DNA of 40,173 nt, from positions 1 through 40,173 of the forward strand of contig CALNPU010000013.1 of assembly GCA_940588625.1 (NCBI GenBank), read 5' to 3'. Both the position numbers and the translations under genes were made by a program. The stretch comes from an uncultured Caballeronia sp. (GTDB lineage: Bacteria; Pseudomonadota; Gammaproteobacteria; Burkholderiales; Burkholderiaceae). The notes beneath the pieces were generated by a model that made no database searches, was not told where the DNA came from, and saw nothing but the letters and a program-made list of their open reading frames with translations. Shown piece by piece: positions 8,728-16,921 of this stretch (positions are counted from its first letter, which is position 1; each line of letters opens with the position of its first letter).

Positions 8728-9585
8728 GTGAACAGGAGCGAAGTTTTGGCGAGAACGAAGCAGAGTAGCGCGAGCCCGGCACCCGGTGCTGGCACTGTGT
8801 TCGCGCTGCGGGCGATCGGACTCGTGCTAGCCGCGCGCTGGCTGTTCTCGATGTCGCAGATGGGCTACCTCTCTTCAATGCGCGCGATGACTTCGTCGCC
8901 GTGGGCCTGCGTTACCCTTGTGCTTTTGTTTCTGCTGCTGTTCCTTCCCGGTGCCCGGGCGCGCGCGGAACGGCCGCTGCATCCGCTGCCGCAGTGGCTG
9001 CGGCAAGCCTTGTGGCTGCTCGCGCTGCTGAGTTTCCTGTTCGCAGTGTGGTCGGTCGGGTTCTTTACGTGGACCGCCGGCTGGAAAGATGCCGTTCACG
9101 CACTGGCCGAAACCAACGGCTGGCTGCTTGTCGCACCCGCGCTTTATGCCGTAGTGCTGTGGATTTGCCGGCCGCGCGCACTGTGGCGCACGAATATTGC
9201 CGCGCGCCAGTTTGCCATCGGCCGTTATGCCATTTTCATCGATACCACCACACGCACGGTCGTCGTCTGGGCCGAAAGCCACAAACTCGGTCAGTACGAT
9301 GCGCGGGAGTTATCGGTGAAATGGCCTGCGGGGATGGGTGAAGCCATTGATTCCTCCGGCTTGGACAGCGCTGCTGCCGGTTTGGCCGGTGTGGCCGTCG
9401 TGCCGAAGAAGCGCGGTTTGTTCGACCGGGAGACGCGTCCCAAGATGGAATTGCTGTGGGATTCGCCCGCTGCCGGACACAATCGCAAAACTGTCTTCCG
9501 CGCCGCGCTGGCAAGCGAGGGCGACCGCAAGACGGCGCGGGCGCTCGACGCCTCGTTGCGGCAGAGTTCAAACATCGGGGCTTGA
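8728..9585 (+). CDS. Hypothetical membrane protein
   Basis: Encodes about 285 residues from the GTG at 8728, which follows AAGGA at good spacing. A longer frame opens at 8623 but has no ribosome-binding site and an unlikely basic N-terminus. Four hydrophobic segments lie at roughly residues 23-42, 57-74, 92-113 and 125-146. They are followed by a soluble C-terminal half of about 135 residues with a beta-rich stretch (RYAIFIDTTTRTVVVWAESH). I recognise no domain. The frame is clean, so unlike the gene behind it this one seems maintained. The soluble part should be cytoplasmic if the N-terminus is, by segment count. Function unknown. Confidence 0.65.
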   Translation: MNRSEVLARTKQSSASPAPGAGTVFALRAIGLVLAARWLFSMSQMGYLSSMRAMTSSPWACVTLVLLFLLLFLPGARARAERPLHPLPQWLRQALWLLALLSFLFAVWSVGFFTWTAGWKDAVHALAETNGWLLVAPALYAVVLWICRPRALWRTNIAARQFAIGRYAIFIDTTTRTVVVWAESHKLGQYDARELSVKWPAGMGEAIDSSGLDSAAAGLAGVAVVPKKRGLFDRETRPKMELLWDSPAAGHNRKTVFRAALASEGDRKTARALDASLRQSSNIGA

Positions 9586-9676
9586 ACCCGGACGGGTGCT
9601 AAGCTGGTCGGTCACGCCCGCTTCGGGTAAAAAATCGGTTGAGATCGCCGAGCTTTCTTTATACAAGGGAGGGCGC

Positions 9677-10167
9677 GTGCTGGTTCGATGGTGTCTTGCC
9701 GCCATTCATTTACTGGCGTTCGGATTTGCGTTTGCAGCGGTATTCGGCTGGGCGAGGGCGCTGTGCCAACTCGATCCTGCAGGTGCTCCCGGCGTCAACG
9801 CCGCACGCCTCAAATACGTCTTTCGCACCAACACCCTGTGGGGACTCACCGCGCTGGTTCTGCTCGTAACCGGGGCGATGCGCGCATTCGGAGGGTTCGA
9901 GAAGGGCAGTGCCTATTATCTGCACGAGCCGCTGTTTCACTTAAAAGATGACGACGTTTGTCGTGATCCTGCTGATTGAAATCGCGCCGATGATCGCCCT
10001 GAGATCCGGTGGCGCGTCTAGAGCGCGGCGGTCCGCTCGACCTTGGCAAAGCGCGACGATATGCAGCGATGAGCGACGCCGAAGCCGGTTTGATGATCGT
10101 GATGGTGATCGCCGCAACAGGAATGGCGCGGGGAATCTGGGCGTGTATAGCCCTGACATTTGGGTAG
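9677..10167 (+). pseudogene. DUF2214 family membrane protein, frameshifted
   Basis: It begins at a GTG (9677) behind a strong AAGGGAGGG. The first 90 residues (VLVRWCLAAIHLLAFGFAFA through RAFGGFEKGSAYYLHEPLF) match the small four-helix DUF2214 membrane family. After FHLK at about 9942 the frame is lost. It continues in another frame as MTTFVVILLIEIAPMIAL, crosses an in-frame TAG near 10018, and resumes in the third frame as PLDLGKARRYAAMSDAEAGL and MIVMVIAATGMARGIW to a TAG at 10165-10167. That is at least two frameshifts plus damage around 10000-10030. A protein truncated at 9979 would keep two to three helices. Family function is unknown. Confidence 0.8.
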
Positions 10168-10249
10168 GCGGGAATAAAGCTTCTGGGGCATTTCCGCGGT
10201 GGTTTTGATGTGGGCTTTAGCGTCACCCGGCCATTAAGAGGTGTATGGC

Positions 10250-10430
10250 ATGACACAACGCATTCTTTTGATGAGCTGTTCGCGCAAGGACCAACTCGGT
10301 TATCTTATCTGGAGCATGCCGGCAAGCAGATGCACACGCTGCTGAATCTCGGCGACCAGCGGAGACCTTGCGTGAAAACGAGACATTCCCGCTTGTGAGC
10401 ATCAAAGGTCCTCTTGATATGAGCGGCTAG
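10250..10430 (+). pseudogene. 5' remnant of a broken gene, possibly peptidase E-like
   Basis: An ATG at 10250 follows AAGAGG. Three short segments in three frames join into one plausible N-terminus: MTQRILLMSCSRKDQLGYL, then YLEHAGKQMHTLLN, then ETLRENETFPLVSIKG, ending at a TAG at 10428. The opening beta-strand, the LLMS(C/S)S turn and the LEHA helix resemble class-I glutamine-amidotransferase-like peptidases such as PepE, but that resemblance is weak. The rest of the gene is absent. What can be said firmly is that it is coding-like, shifted at least twice and truncated. Confidence 0.35.
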
Positions 10431-10600
10431 CCTGCGTTTAGAGGTTGATCCCCAAATTTGTTGCTGAGGTGCTTACGCATTTGCAGTGGGAGGGCGCTCG
10501 TCCTACGTCTGCTGAGAGACGCGCAACTCTGACCGATCCTGAAATATCCTGAAATAAATTGGCATCCCTGTCGCGCGAAGTAGGTTGCACGCACAAAAAG

Positions 10601-10636
10601 AAAAAGGCTCTCAAGTATTTGCCTGAGAGCCTTTTT
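10601..10636. terminator. Bidirectional Rho-independent terminator
   Basis: A perfect 13-bp stem AAAAAGGCTCTCA (10601-10613) / TGAGAGCCTTTTT (10624-10636) with a 10-base loop. It lies just downstream of the minus-strand tRNA gene and would end its transcript; it can also stop plus-strand readthrough from the decayed genes. Confidence 0.9.
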
Positions 10637-10666
10637 CAACGCGATGCAAACTCAACCGCGAAATCC

Positions 10667-10744
10667 TGGTGGGTGGTGGTACAGGGATTGAACCTGCGAC
10701 CCCTGCCGTGTGAAGGCAGTGCTCTTCCGCTGAGCTAACCACCC
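10667..10744 (-). tRNA. tRNA-Val (anticodon CAC) with an extra trinucleotide in the acceptor arm
   Basis: On the minus strand a cloverleaf can be drawn: acceptor 5' strand GGGTGGT, D-stem GCTC/GAGC, anticodon stem CTGCC/GGCAG around TTCACAC (anticodon CAC, reading GUG), variable loop GGGTC, T-stem GCAGG/CCTGT around TTCAATC. The 3' side reads ACCACCACCC then ACCA. Matching the 5' strand needs ACCACCC directly after the T-stem, so there are three surplus bases (one extra ACC; on the plus strand GGTGGTGG instead of GGTGG). If the first seven bases are used instead, position 72 becomes an A facing G1 and the end no longer has a normal CCA spacing. The gene is otherwise canonical with an encoded CCA. 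GUG can also be read by a UAC-anticodon tRNA, so loss may be tolerated. Confidence 0.88.
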
Positions 10745-10827
10745 GAATAACTTTGAACTATGTCAGAGCTTGGCTGTTTCGTAAAGCGAATCTTTGAGGA
10801 CTTCAATAATCGCGTTACTTGGATGGA

Positions 10828-11562
10828 TCAGGACCCCGCCGGCGCTTCGGCTACGATCACCGTCTCGATTCGCCAAACGCTTGTCCCCTTGACCGCTTTG
10901 TCGAGATCGTCGAGAACCGCGAGATGCGCGCTCAACTCTTCCTCCGATGCCACCAGCACCGGCAACTGCAAATCATCGAGCGCAATAGGCGCGTGGCCTT
11001 CGCCGGCCGACTGCGTTTCACCGAGCATATCGATTACCAGGCTTTCCTGGCCGCGCGTCATCGCGAGATAGACTTCCGCGAGCAATTCCGAGTCGAGCAG
11101 GGCGCCATGCAGTGTTCGATGCGCGTTGCTGATGCCAAACCGGTCGCACAACGCATCGAGTGAATTTCGCTTGCCCGGGAACATCTGCTTCGCCTGCACG
11201 AGCGTGTCGATCACACCGCCGCACACTTCCTTCACGCAAGGCATGCCGACCATTGCGAACTCCACGTCCATGAAGCCGACGTCGAACGGCGCGTTGTGGA
11301 TGATCAGTTCCGCATCCGCCACGAAGTCGCGCAACTCGGCAGCGATATCGGCGAACTTGGGTTTGTCGCTGAGAAATTCCGTGGTCAGGCCGTGCACCGC
11401 GAGCGCGCCCGGATCGCTGTCGCGTCCCGGATTCACGTAGAAGTGCAGATTATTGCCGGTGAGCCGTCGATTCACAAGCTCGACGCAGCCGATTTCGATA
11501 ATACGATCACCCGTGCGAGCGTTGAGGCCGGTTGTTTCGGTATCGAGTACGAGTTGGCGCAT
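10828..11562 (-). CDS. dnaQ: DNA polymerase III epsilon subunit (3'-5' proofreading exonuclease)
   Basis: Encodes 244 residues and is intact. It is a DEDDh exonuclease: Exo I DTETTG (Asp7, Glu9), Exo II NAPFDVGFMD (Asp94) and Exo III HGALLD (His152, Asp157), followed by LAEVYLAMT as in the E. coli protein. A less ordered linker and C-terminal region after residue 185 is where epsilon binds the alpha polymerase subunit. It removes misincorporated bases within the replicative core. It is the last gene of the minus-strand run yafS-rnhA-dnaQ, starting 11 bases after the rnhA stop; the same group of genes also occurs in E. coli. Confidence 0.96.
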   Translation of the reverse strand: MRQLVLDTETTGLNARTGDRIIEIGCVELVNRRLTGNNLHFYVNPGRDSDPGALAVHGLTTEFLSDKPKFADIAAELRDFVADAELIIHNAPFDVGFMDVEFAMVGMPCVKEVCGGVIDTLVQAKQMFPGKRNSLDALCDRFGISNAHRTLHGALLDSELLAEVYLAMTRGQESLVIDMLGETQSAGEGHAPIALDDLQLPVLVASEEELSAHLAVLDDLDKAVKGTSVWRIETVIVAEAPAGS

Positions 11563-11573
11563 AGAGATAAAAA

Positions 11574-12032
11574 TTAACCTTCGGCGAGTAAAGTGACGCC
11601 GCGATTCGCAAGCGCGTCAGCGCGTTCATTTTCCGGATGGCCAGAATGGCCTTTCACCCAGCGCCATTCGATCTGGTGCTGACCAACCAGCGCATCGAGC
11701 CGTTTCCACAGATCCGCATTCTTGACGGGCGTTTTCGCCGCCGTCATCCAGTTCTTCTTTTTCCAACCTTGGATCCATTCGCTGATGCCCTTCTGGACAT
11801 ATTGCGAGTCGGTGTGAATAATCACGCGACACGGCCGCTTGAGCGCTTCGAGCGCCGAAATCACGCCCATGAGCTCCATACGGTTGTTGGTCGTCGGCGT
11901 TTCGCCACCGAGCAATTCCTTTTCCTGATCGCCGAAACGCAGGAGTGCGCCCCAGCCGCCGGGGCCAGGATTGCCTTTGCAGGCGCCGTCGGTATAAATG
12001 TCGATTACTTTGTCTGTGGTGTCTAAGGTCAT
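11574..12032 (-). CDS. rnhA: Ribonuclease HI
   Basis: Encodes 152 residues from the ATG whose A is shared with the yafS TGA (TGATG overlap), implying coupled translation. The carboxylates of type-1 RNase H are all visible: Asp15 in YTDGAC, Glu53 in NNRMELMG, Asp75 in HTDSQYV and Asp139 in NERADALA, with the catalytic His in KGHSGHPEN. It degrades the RNA strand of RNA-DNA hybrids, removing primers and R-loops. Length is normal for the family. The frame extends 64 codons upstream into yafS, but that part is a shadow. Confidence 0.96.
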   Translation of the reverse strand: MTLDTTDKVIDIYTDGACKGNPGPGGWGALLRFGDQEKELLGGETPTTNNRMELMGVISALEALKRPCRVIIHTDSQYVQKGISEWIQGWKKKNWMTAAKTPVKNADLWKRLDALVGQHQIEWRWVKGHSGHPENERADALANRGVTLLAEG

Positions 12033-12877
12033 CAATGCTCGTTGCGTGTATGCGGCGTGGCGACCGGGGCGAGTCCCGGGGCAAGGGCAGGTTTTTTCAG
12101 CTTGCGCGGCCCGATCAGGCGCATGCCGCGCACGCGCTTGATGGCCGTAATCATGTAGGCGGCGCCGAAGATCGGCCACCAGCGGTCGCCGGCGGCTTCC
12201 ATGAACTGATAGCGCGCTAGCCACTGTTCGGTCAGGAGAGGCGGACGATAGCAGCCGAAGCGCCCGCGTTCAAGGTCGAATCCGAGCAGCTTGATCCAGT
12301 CCTTGATCCGCGTGAACGCGATCATTTCGTGTGCCGACGGGACAAACGGCTTGCCCGCAACCTTGCCGAGCGATTGCCGCGCACCCCACAGGCTCAGGGA
12401 ATTAAAGCCTAGGATGATCAACTGTCCTTCAGGCATCAGCACACGTTCGGCTTCTCTGAGCAGCCGATGCGGGTCGCTCGTGAATTCCAGCGTATGCGGC
12501 ACGACTAGCAAATCGACACTTTGCGCCTCGAACGGCAAATCGAGCAGGACGCACCACACGGTGCTGCGTCCTTCAGGCGCATGCAGGCCGCGATTTGCCG
12601 ATGGCAGCGACGTCACGCCCGGCCGCGCGTCGGCCGAGACCGCCGGCGGCAGCGTGAACGGCGCACTGGCAGCGCTGGCGGTATCGAGCACGAGGCCGCG
12701 ATACGGCATGCGATTCTCGCGCAACGCGTCAAGCCCGGGCAGGCCGAGTTGCAGCGCGTGATAGCCGAAAATATCCGACACAACGCGGTCGAGCTGCGCC
12801 TGTTCCCACTCGAGCACATAGCGGCCGGGCGCGGAAAGTGTCCAGGCGGGCCAGTCTATAATTGTTCGCTCTGACAT
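12032..12877 (-). CDS. yafS: Putative SAM-dependent methyltransferase YafS
   Basis: Encodes 281 residues from the ATG at 12877 ([12 protein letters not shown]). A longer frame exists, but this start sits just before the divergent gloB. A class-I methyltransferase core lies in the middle: [20 protein letters not shown] resembles motif II/post-II of Methyltransf_11 proteins, and [20 protein letters not shown] the following strand and helix. The glycine-rich SAM loop (motif I) is degenerate, as is usual in this family. The position between gloB and rnhA matches E. coli yafS. The substrate is unknown. Only 18 bases separate its start from that of gloB, so the promoters overlap coding sequence; a TATAAT at 12857-12862 on the plus strand lies inside this gene. 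Confidence 0.82.
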   Translation of the reverse strand: MSERTIIDWPAWTLSAPGRYVLEWEQAQLDRVVSDIFGYHALQLGLPGLDALRENRMPYRGLVLDTASAASAPFTLPPAVSADARPGVTSLPSANRGLHAPEGRSTVWCVLLDLPFEAQSVDLLVVPHTLEFTSDPHRLLREAERVLMPEGQLIILGFNSLSLWGARQSLGKVAGKPFVPSAHEMIAFTRIKDWIKLLGFDLERGRFGCYRPPLLTEQWLARYQFMEAAGDRWWPIFGAAYMITAIKRVRGMRLIGPRKLKKPALAPGLAPVATPHTRNEH

Positions 12878-12895
12878 GTTCGGGTGAGTCGCCTT

Positions 12896-13647
12896 ATGAA
12901 AACGCTTTAGTACGTGCCGGTTCCGGCGTTCGAAGACAACTACATTTGGCTGGTGTCGGACCGTCACAATGCCGTCTTGGTCGATCCTGGCGACGCCGCG
13001 CCCATCGAAGCCTATCTGACGAAACGCGGTTGGCGGCTGACCGCTATTTTACTCACGCACCACCATCACGACCACGTCGGCGGCGTCGCAAAACTGCTCA
13101 TTAGCCAATCAGCCGATGGATATATCCCGGTGATCGGCCCGGCTGGCGAGGCTATCGAGCATCTGACGCGGCGCGTGAAACAGGGCGATCACGTCAGTAA
13201 TCGCGAGTCCGGCGCTGGAATGCTCGGTTGTCGACGTACCGGGGCATACCGCCGGACATAAGCGTACTTCCAGCCGGGCGATCCCCAAGGCACGCCGCAT
13301 CTCTTTTGCGGCACCCTGTTCGCGAGCGGCTGCGGCCGTCTGTTTGAAGGCACGCCGCAACAAATGCTGAATTCGCTCGACGCACTTCCCGACACCACGC
13401 TGGTTCATTGCGCCCACGAATATACGCTGTCGAACATCCGTTTCGCGCGCGCGGCCGAGCCGGGCAATGCAGCGCTGGCCGACTGGCAGAAGGAAGCCGA
13501 GAGCCTGCGCGCGCAATCAGCCGACCATTCCAATCACGCTCCTGCACGAACGAAATGCAAATCCGTTCCTGCGCGTGGGCGAAAAAAGCGTGCAGGCCAC
13601 GCGACGCGTTCACGCTGCTGCGCGGCTGGAAGGACAAATTTCGCTAA
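12896..13647 (+). pseudogene. gloB: Hydroxyacylglutathione hydrolase (glyoxalase II), inactivated
   Basis: The expected start ATG (12896) is followed at codon 5 by TAG (12908-12910) before the conserved YVPVPAFEDNYIWLVSD. A GTG at 12914 could restart translation. The metallo-beta-lactamase zinc motif THHHHDHVGG is intact, but the frame shifts near 13198 (IASPALECSVVDVPGHTAGH), near 13262, near 13515 ([20 protein letters not shown]) and near 13597 ([14 protein letters not shown]). In the second metal site the family CGDTLF reads CGTLF, an in-frame loss of the bridging Asp codon around 13310. Nonsense, four frameshifts and loss of a ligand leave no doubt. The enzyme would hydrolyse S-lactoylglutathione in methylglyoxal detoxification. 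Confidence 0.93.
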
Positions 13648-13804
13648 CCCGTAGACGCCTGCGGTTATCTTCATCTGAAACGTTGAAAACCATTGCAGGC
13701 CTCGGATTTTGCTGTGTTTTTTGCATTTATATTGACGTGGTGAGTGCGGTTCCGTACTATCGGGTCCAAATTTTCAAGCACATTTTTTGGAATCTGAGAC
13801 GTTC

Positions 13805-15469
13805 ATGCGATTGATTTTAAGCGCGCTCCTCGTCCTGACATTGGCTGCTTGTGCCAGCCAGGGCCCGACAGCGATCAACTCTCTTTCTTCCCTCCCTTCG
13901 GCGCAAAATCAGCAAGCCGTAGCAGACGCTATCCGCAAGAACGCCACCGCCAAGGAAAAGATCAACGTCGACAAGACGGCCCTCGATTCACTTAGCGGAC
14001 CTGACGGTGATTTGTGGGGCCGTATCCGCCGAGGTTTCCAGATTCCCGATTTGCAAAGCGACCTAGTCGACATGCAGGTCAACTGGTACGCGCAACGCTC
14101 GGATTACGTCGAGCGTATGACGGGCCGGTCGCAAAAATACCTGTATCACATCGTCGAGGAACTCGAGCAGCGGCACATGCCGACCGAATTCGCGTTGCTG
14201 CCTTTTATTGAATCGGCCTATAACCCGCAGGCGCTATCGGTCGCGAAGGCTGCAGGCATGTGGCAGTTCGTTCCGGGTACAGGCCGTGACTACAACCTGA
14301 AGCAGAACATGTTTCAGGATGAGCGGCGCGACGTGCTCGCCTCGACCAGCGCAGCGCTCGACTATCTTTCGCGCCTCTACTACATGTTCGGCGACTGGGA
14401 TTTGGCGCTAGCCGCATATAACTGGGGCGAGGGCAATGTGCAGAAGGCCATCGCCAAGAACGAGGCGATGGGTCTGCCGACGGACTATCAAAGCCTGAGA
14501 ATGCCGAACGAGACCCGCAACTATGTCCCGAAGCTGCAGGCGTTGAAGAACATCGTCGCTAATCCGCAAATGTATGGGCTGACGCTTCCGGACATTCCAA
14601 ATCACCCGTATTTCGTGACGGTCACCGCGTCGCGCGACATGGACGTGACCATGGCCGCCAAGCTCGCGTGCATGACGGTCGAGGAGTTCCGCTCGCTGAA
14701 TCCATCGTTTGCGAAGCCGGTGATTCTCGGCTCAACGAACCCGCAAATCCTGCTTCCCTTCGATAACGCCGGCGTCTTCCAAAAGAATCTGAAGTCGTAT
14801 TCGGGCCAGTTGTCGTCGTGGACCACTTATACGGTGAGTGAACGGGCAACACCCGCGGTCATCGCGCAGAAGATTGGTGTGGACGCGGGTACGCTGATGT
14901 CGGTGAACCCCATTCCGGCCGGAATGCGGCTGAAAGCGGGCTCGACCATCGTGGTGCCGCGCAGCGATGACGACGACGAGGACATCAGCGCCGACGTTGC
15001 CGAAAGCGCAATGCTGGCCGTGGAGCCGGATGTTCCTGATACCCGCAAGATGCTGATTCGCGTTCGCCGTGCGCAAACCATGTCGACCTTCGCTGATCGC
15101 TATAACGTGTCGATCACGCAGGTCAAGAGCTGGAACCGTACTCGCCGCGATTCCGTGTTGCCCGGCCAGTTGATCGTGCTGCACGTGCCGGTTGGGCGTG
15201 CTGTCCCGGCTGAACCTGGCCCGGTGCACGTGGAAACGGTATCTGCGTCGAGCCGGAACAAGGGCAGTGTAACGAAGATCGGCACGCACGTGCCGGAATC
15301 GAAGAGTGCGGCGCGTGGCGGCAAGACCAGCGCTCCGGCCAAGGTGACGCGCGTAACTGAAAAATTCAGTGTACCGTCCAAAGCGGTCAAATCGGTGGCA
15401 GTCAAACCTGAGGCGGTTTCCAAAAGCACGAAATCAACCAAGTCGACAGATAAAAAGAAGAAGCAATAA
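13805..15469 (+). CDS. mltD: Membrane-bound lytic murein transglycosylase D
   Basis: Encodes 554 residues from the ATG at 13805. The signal peptide ends in a lipobox (LTLAACAS), so Cys16 should be lipidated. The SLT catalytic domain contains Glu136 in LLPFIESAYNPQA, followed by AAGMWQFVPGTGRDY and LALAAYNWGEGNV, all typical of family 1 transglycosylases, which cleave peptidoglycan to 1,6-anhydro muropeptides. LysM peptidoglycan-binding repeats lie at roughly residues 340-390 and 415-465. The tail (about 470-554) is Lys/Ser-rich, low complexity and probably unstructured. The neighbourhood gloB-mltD matches E. coli. The frame is intact. Confidence 0.94.
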   Translation: MRLILSALLVLTLAACASQGPTAINSLSSLPSAQNQQAVADAIRKNATAKEKINVDKTALDSLSGPDGDLWGRIRRGFQIPDLQSDLVDMQVNWYAQRSDYVERMTGRSQKYLYHIVEELEQRHMPTEFALLPFIESAYNPQALSVAKAAGMWQFVPGTGRDYNLKQNMFQDERRDVLASTSAALDYLSRLYYMFGDWDLALAAYNWGEGNVQKAIAKNEAMGLPTDYQSLRMPNETRNYVPKLQALKNIVANPQMYGLTLPDIPNHPYFVTVTASRDMDVTMAAKLACMTVEEFRSLNPSFAKPVILGSTNPQILLPFDNAGVFQKNLKSYSGQLSSWTTYTVSERATPAVIAQKIGVDAGTLMSVNPIPAGMRLKAGSTIVVPRSDDDDEDISADVAESAMLAVEPDVPDTRKMLIRVRRAQTMSTFADRYNVSITQVKSWNRTRRDSVLPGQLIVLHVPVGRAVPAEPGPVHVETVSASSRNKGSVTKIGTHVPESKSAARGGKTSAPAKVTRVTEKFSVPSKAVKSVAVKPEAVSKSTKSTKSTDKKKKQ

Positions 15470-15492
15470 CCTGTCTGCGCGGTGAAATATCC

Positions 15493-15521
15493 ACGCCGTC
15501 ACCAAGGTAACGGCGTTTTTA
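15493..15521 (+). terminator. Terminator of mltD
   Basis: ACGCCGT (15493-15499) pairs with ACGGCGT (15510-15516), with further partial pairing inside, followed by TTTTA. It sits 24 bases after the mltD stop. Confidence 0.75.
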
Positions 15522-15522
15522 T

Positions 15523-16613
15523 TTGCGCGTGCGCGTGAAACTGCCGTTTCATATAAAGCGCCGCGTCATGGCGGGCATGCTGTTGTTCGCGGCGGTGGGA
15601 ATCGGCGTATTCGGGGCGGCACACGGCATCGGCGCAATGATGCTGGGGCCGCGGCTGATTGGCGTGGGTGTGTCTGTCTGCATGAGCGCAGCGTTCAAAG
15701 CGCTCACGCAGTCCTGCTCGTGGCACAATTTCCGATGGTCAACGGCCTCGTGATGGCGGTGGGCGGATTTGGCGGCGTGGTGGTCGGCTCGCAGCTCGCC
15801 ATCCTGCTCGGCGTGACTGACTGGCGCAACGTCTGCTACGGTCTCGTCGCGATGACCCTCGCGGTCGCGGCGGCCATTTCCCTGTTCGCGCCGGAACATC
15901 GCGATGGCGTACATCGAAAAGCCGACATGCTCACTCAATTCAAGGGCACGTGGCACCCTCGGCAGTGGCGCGTTCTGGAAAATCGCGTCGTTTTCGGTCG
16001 TCACGCAAGGTGTCTTCTATGCCATGCAGTCGCTCTGGATAAGGCCCTATCTCCTCGATATCATGGGTCTCAGCGCTCAATACGCCGCAGTGCTGTCGGT
16101 GCTCGGCATCGCGATGACGGCTGCGTCGGTTTTGGCATGGTGGCGCGTGGCTTGCAGAAACGCGGCGTCACGGTCTACGCGTTTTGTGGCTTCGGCATGG
16201 CGCTGTTCGTACTGGTCCAACTTACTGATGATGGTGCCTGCCCCCCATATCTCCGGCGTTGCTGATCGCGAGTTATGGCGTTTTCGGCGGAACCGGCATC
16301 CTGAGTTACGCTACGCGGTGATGGCCGAGTATTTCCCGACGCACATGATCGGCCGGGCGCACAGCACACTCACGCTCGTGCTGCTGCTTATCCTGATCTT
16401 CGGCTTGCGGTGGGCATAGGCGCGATGCTGTCGCGCTGGCCGGCCCAGGGTGGCCACTATCCCGCGGCGGCGCATTTGAGCGCGTGGGGCGTATTGATCG
16501 CGCTGCAAATTGCCAGCGCCATCTGGTATGTCCGCCAGCGGTGTTCTCGAAAAGCGCGGCGGCGTGGCGTCATGATCGTCACATGCCCACTGGATAAGGC
16601 CCACAGCGTCTAG
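15523..16613 (+). pseudogene. MFS transporter, 5'-truncated and multiply frameshifted
   Basis: Segments from three frames rebuild a major facilitator superfamily permease from about its second helix onward: RRVMAGMLLFAAVGIGVFGA with IGVGVSVCMSAAFKA; then MVNGLVMAVGGFGGVVVGS and TDWRNVCYGLVAMTLAVAAA; GSGAFWKIASFSVVTQGVFY; GCVGFGMVARGLQKRGVTVY; PALLIASYGVFGGTGILSY; MAEYFPTHMIGRAHSTLTL; VGIGAMLSRWPAQGGHYPAA. At least six frame changes are required. The first one or two helices and the start are missing, and the remnant begins directly after the mltD terminator. The substrate class cannot be assigned. It ends at 16613, just before the carA promoter region. Confidence 0.85.
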
Positions 16614-16647
16614 CCTGGAACGCGTCTTGCATGTTGCGTGTCTCGAT

Positions 16648-16677
16648 TTGGAAGGAGGGGCGTTTTCGGGCTATAAT
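16648..16677 (+). promoter_or_regulatory. Candidate sigma-70 promoter of carAB
   Basis: A perfect -10 hexamer TATAAT (16672-16677) is preceded at 18 bp by TTGGAA (16648-16653), a 4/6 match to TTGACA. It would give a leader of about 240 bases before carA. I did not find a convincing ArgR box. Confidence 0.55.
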
Positions 16678-16921
16678 TCAAAAACTTGAGCAAATCAACC
16701 TACACCCTAGCGCCTACCTCTCACTCGCCGCTCATCCGCGCGCGCCTTGCAGCACGCGCGCAGCACGCCTAACGCCTGATTCGCGCGTCCAGTCCATGGA
16801 GCCCTATCAGCGAAAGCGGCGAGTCTTGTGCTCGACGCAATCGAACGCGATGCGAGTCTGTGCGCGCCAATTCACGGTCGGATGACAGGTCGCCAAACAG
16901 GGTGTTCCAAAGGAGCTTCCC
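16678..16921 (+). other. carA leader with a 29-codon open frame
   Basis: This is the transcribed leader if the TATAAT promoter is used. It contains an ATG at 16796 starting a 29-codon frame that ends at 16885 and is rich in Arg and Cys (MEPYQRKRRVLC). It has no ribosome-binding site and no obvious attenuator hairpin pair, so I regard it as probably untranslated. A strong AAGGAG lies at about 16911-16916, right before the carA GTG. Confidence 0.35.

Noticed and set aside
10540..10560. Tandem direct repeat ATCCTGAAAT
   Set aside because: Only two copies of 10 bases in a decayed region, with no sign of an array or a mobile-element end.
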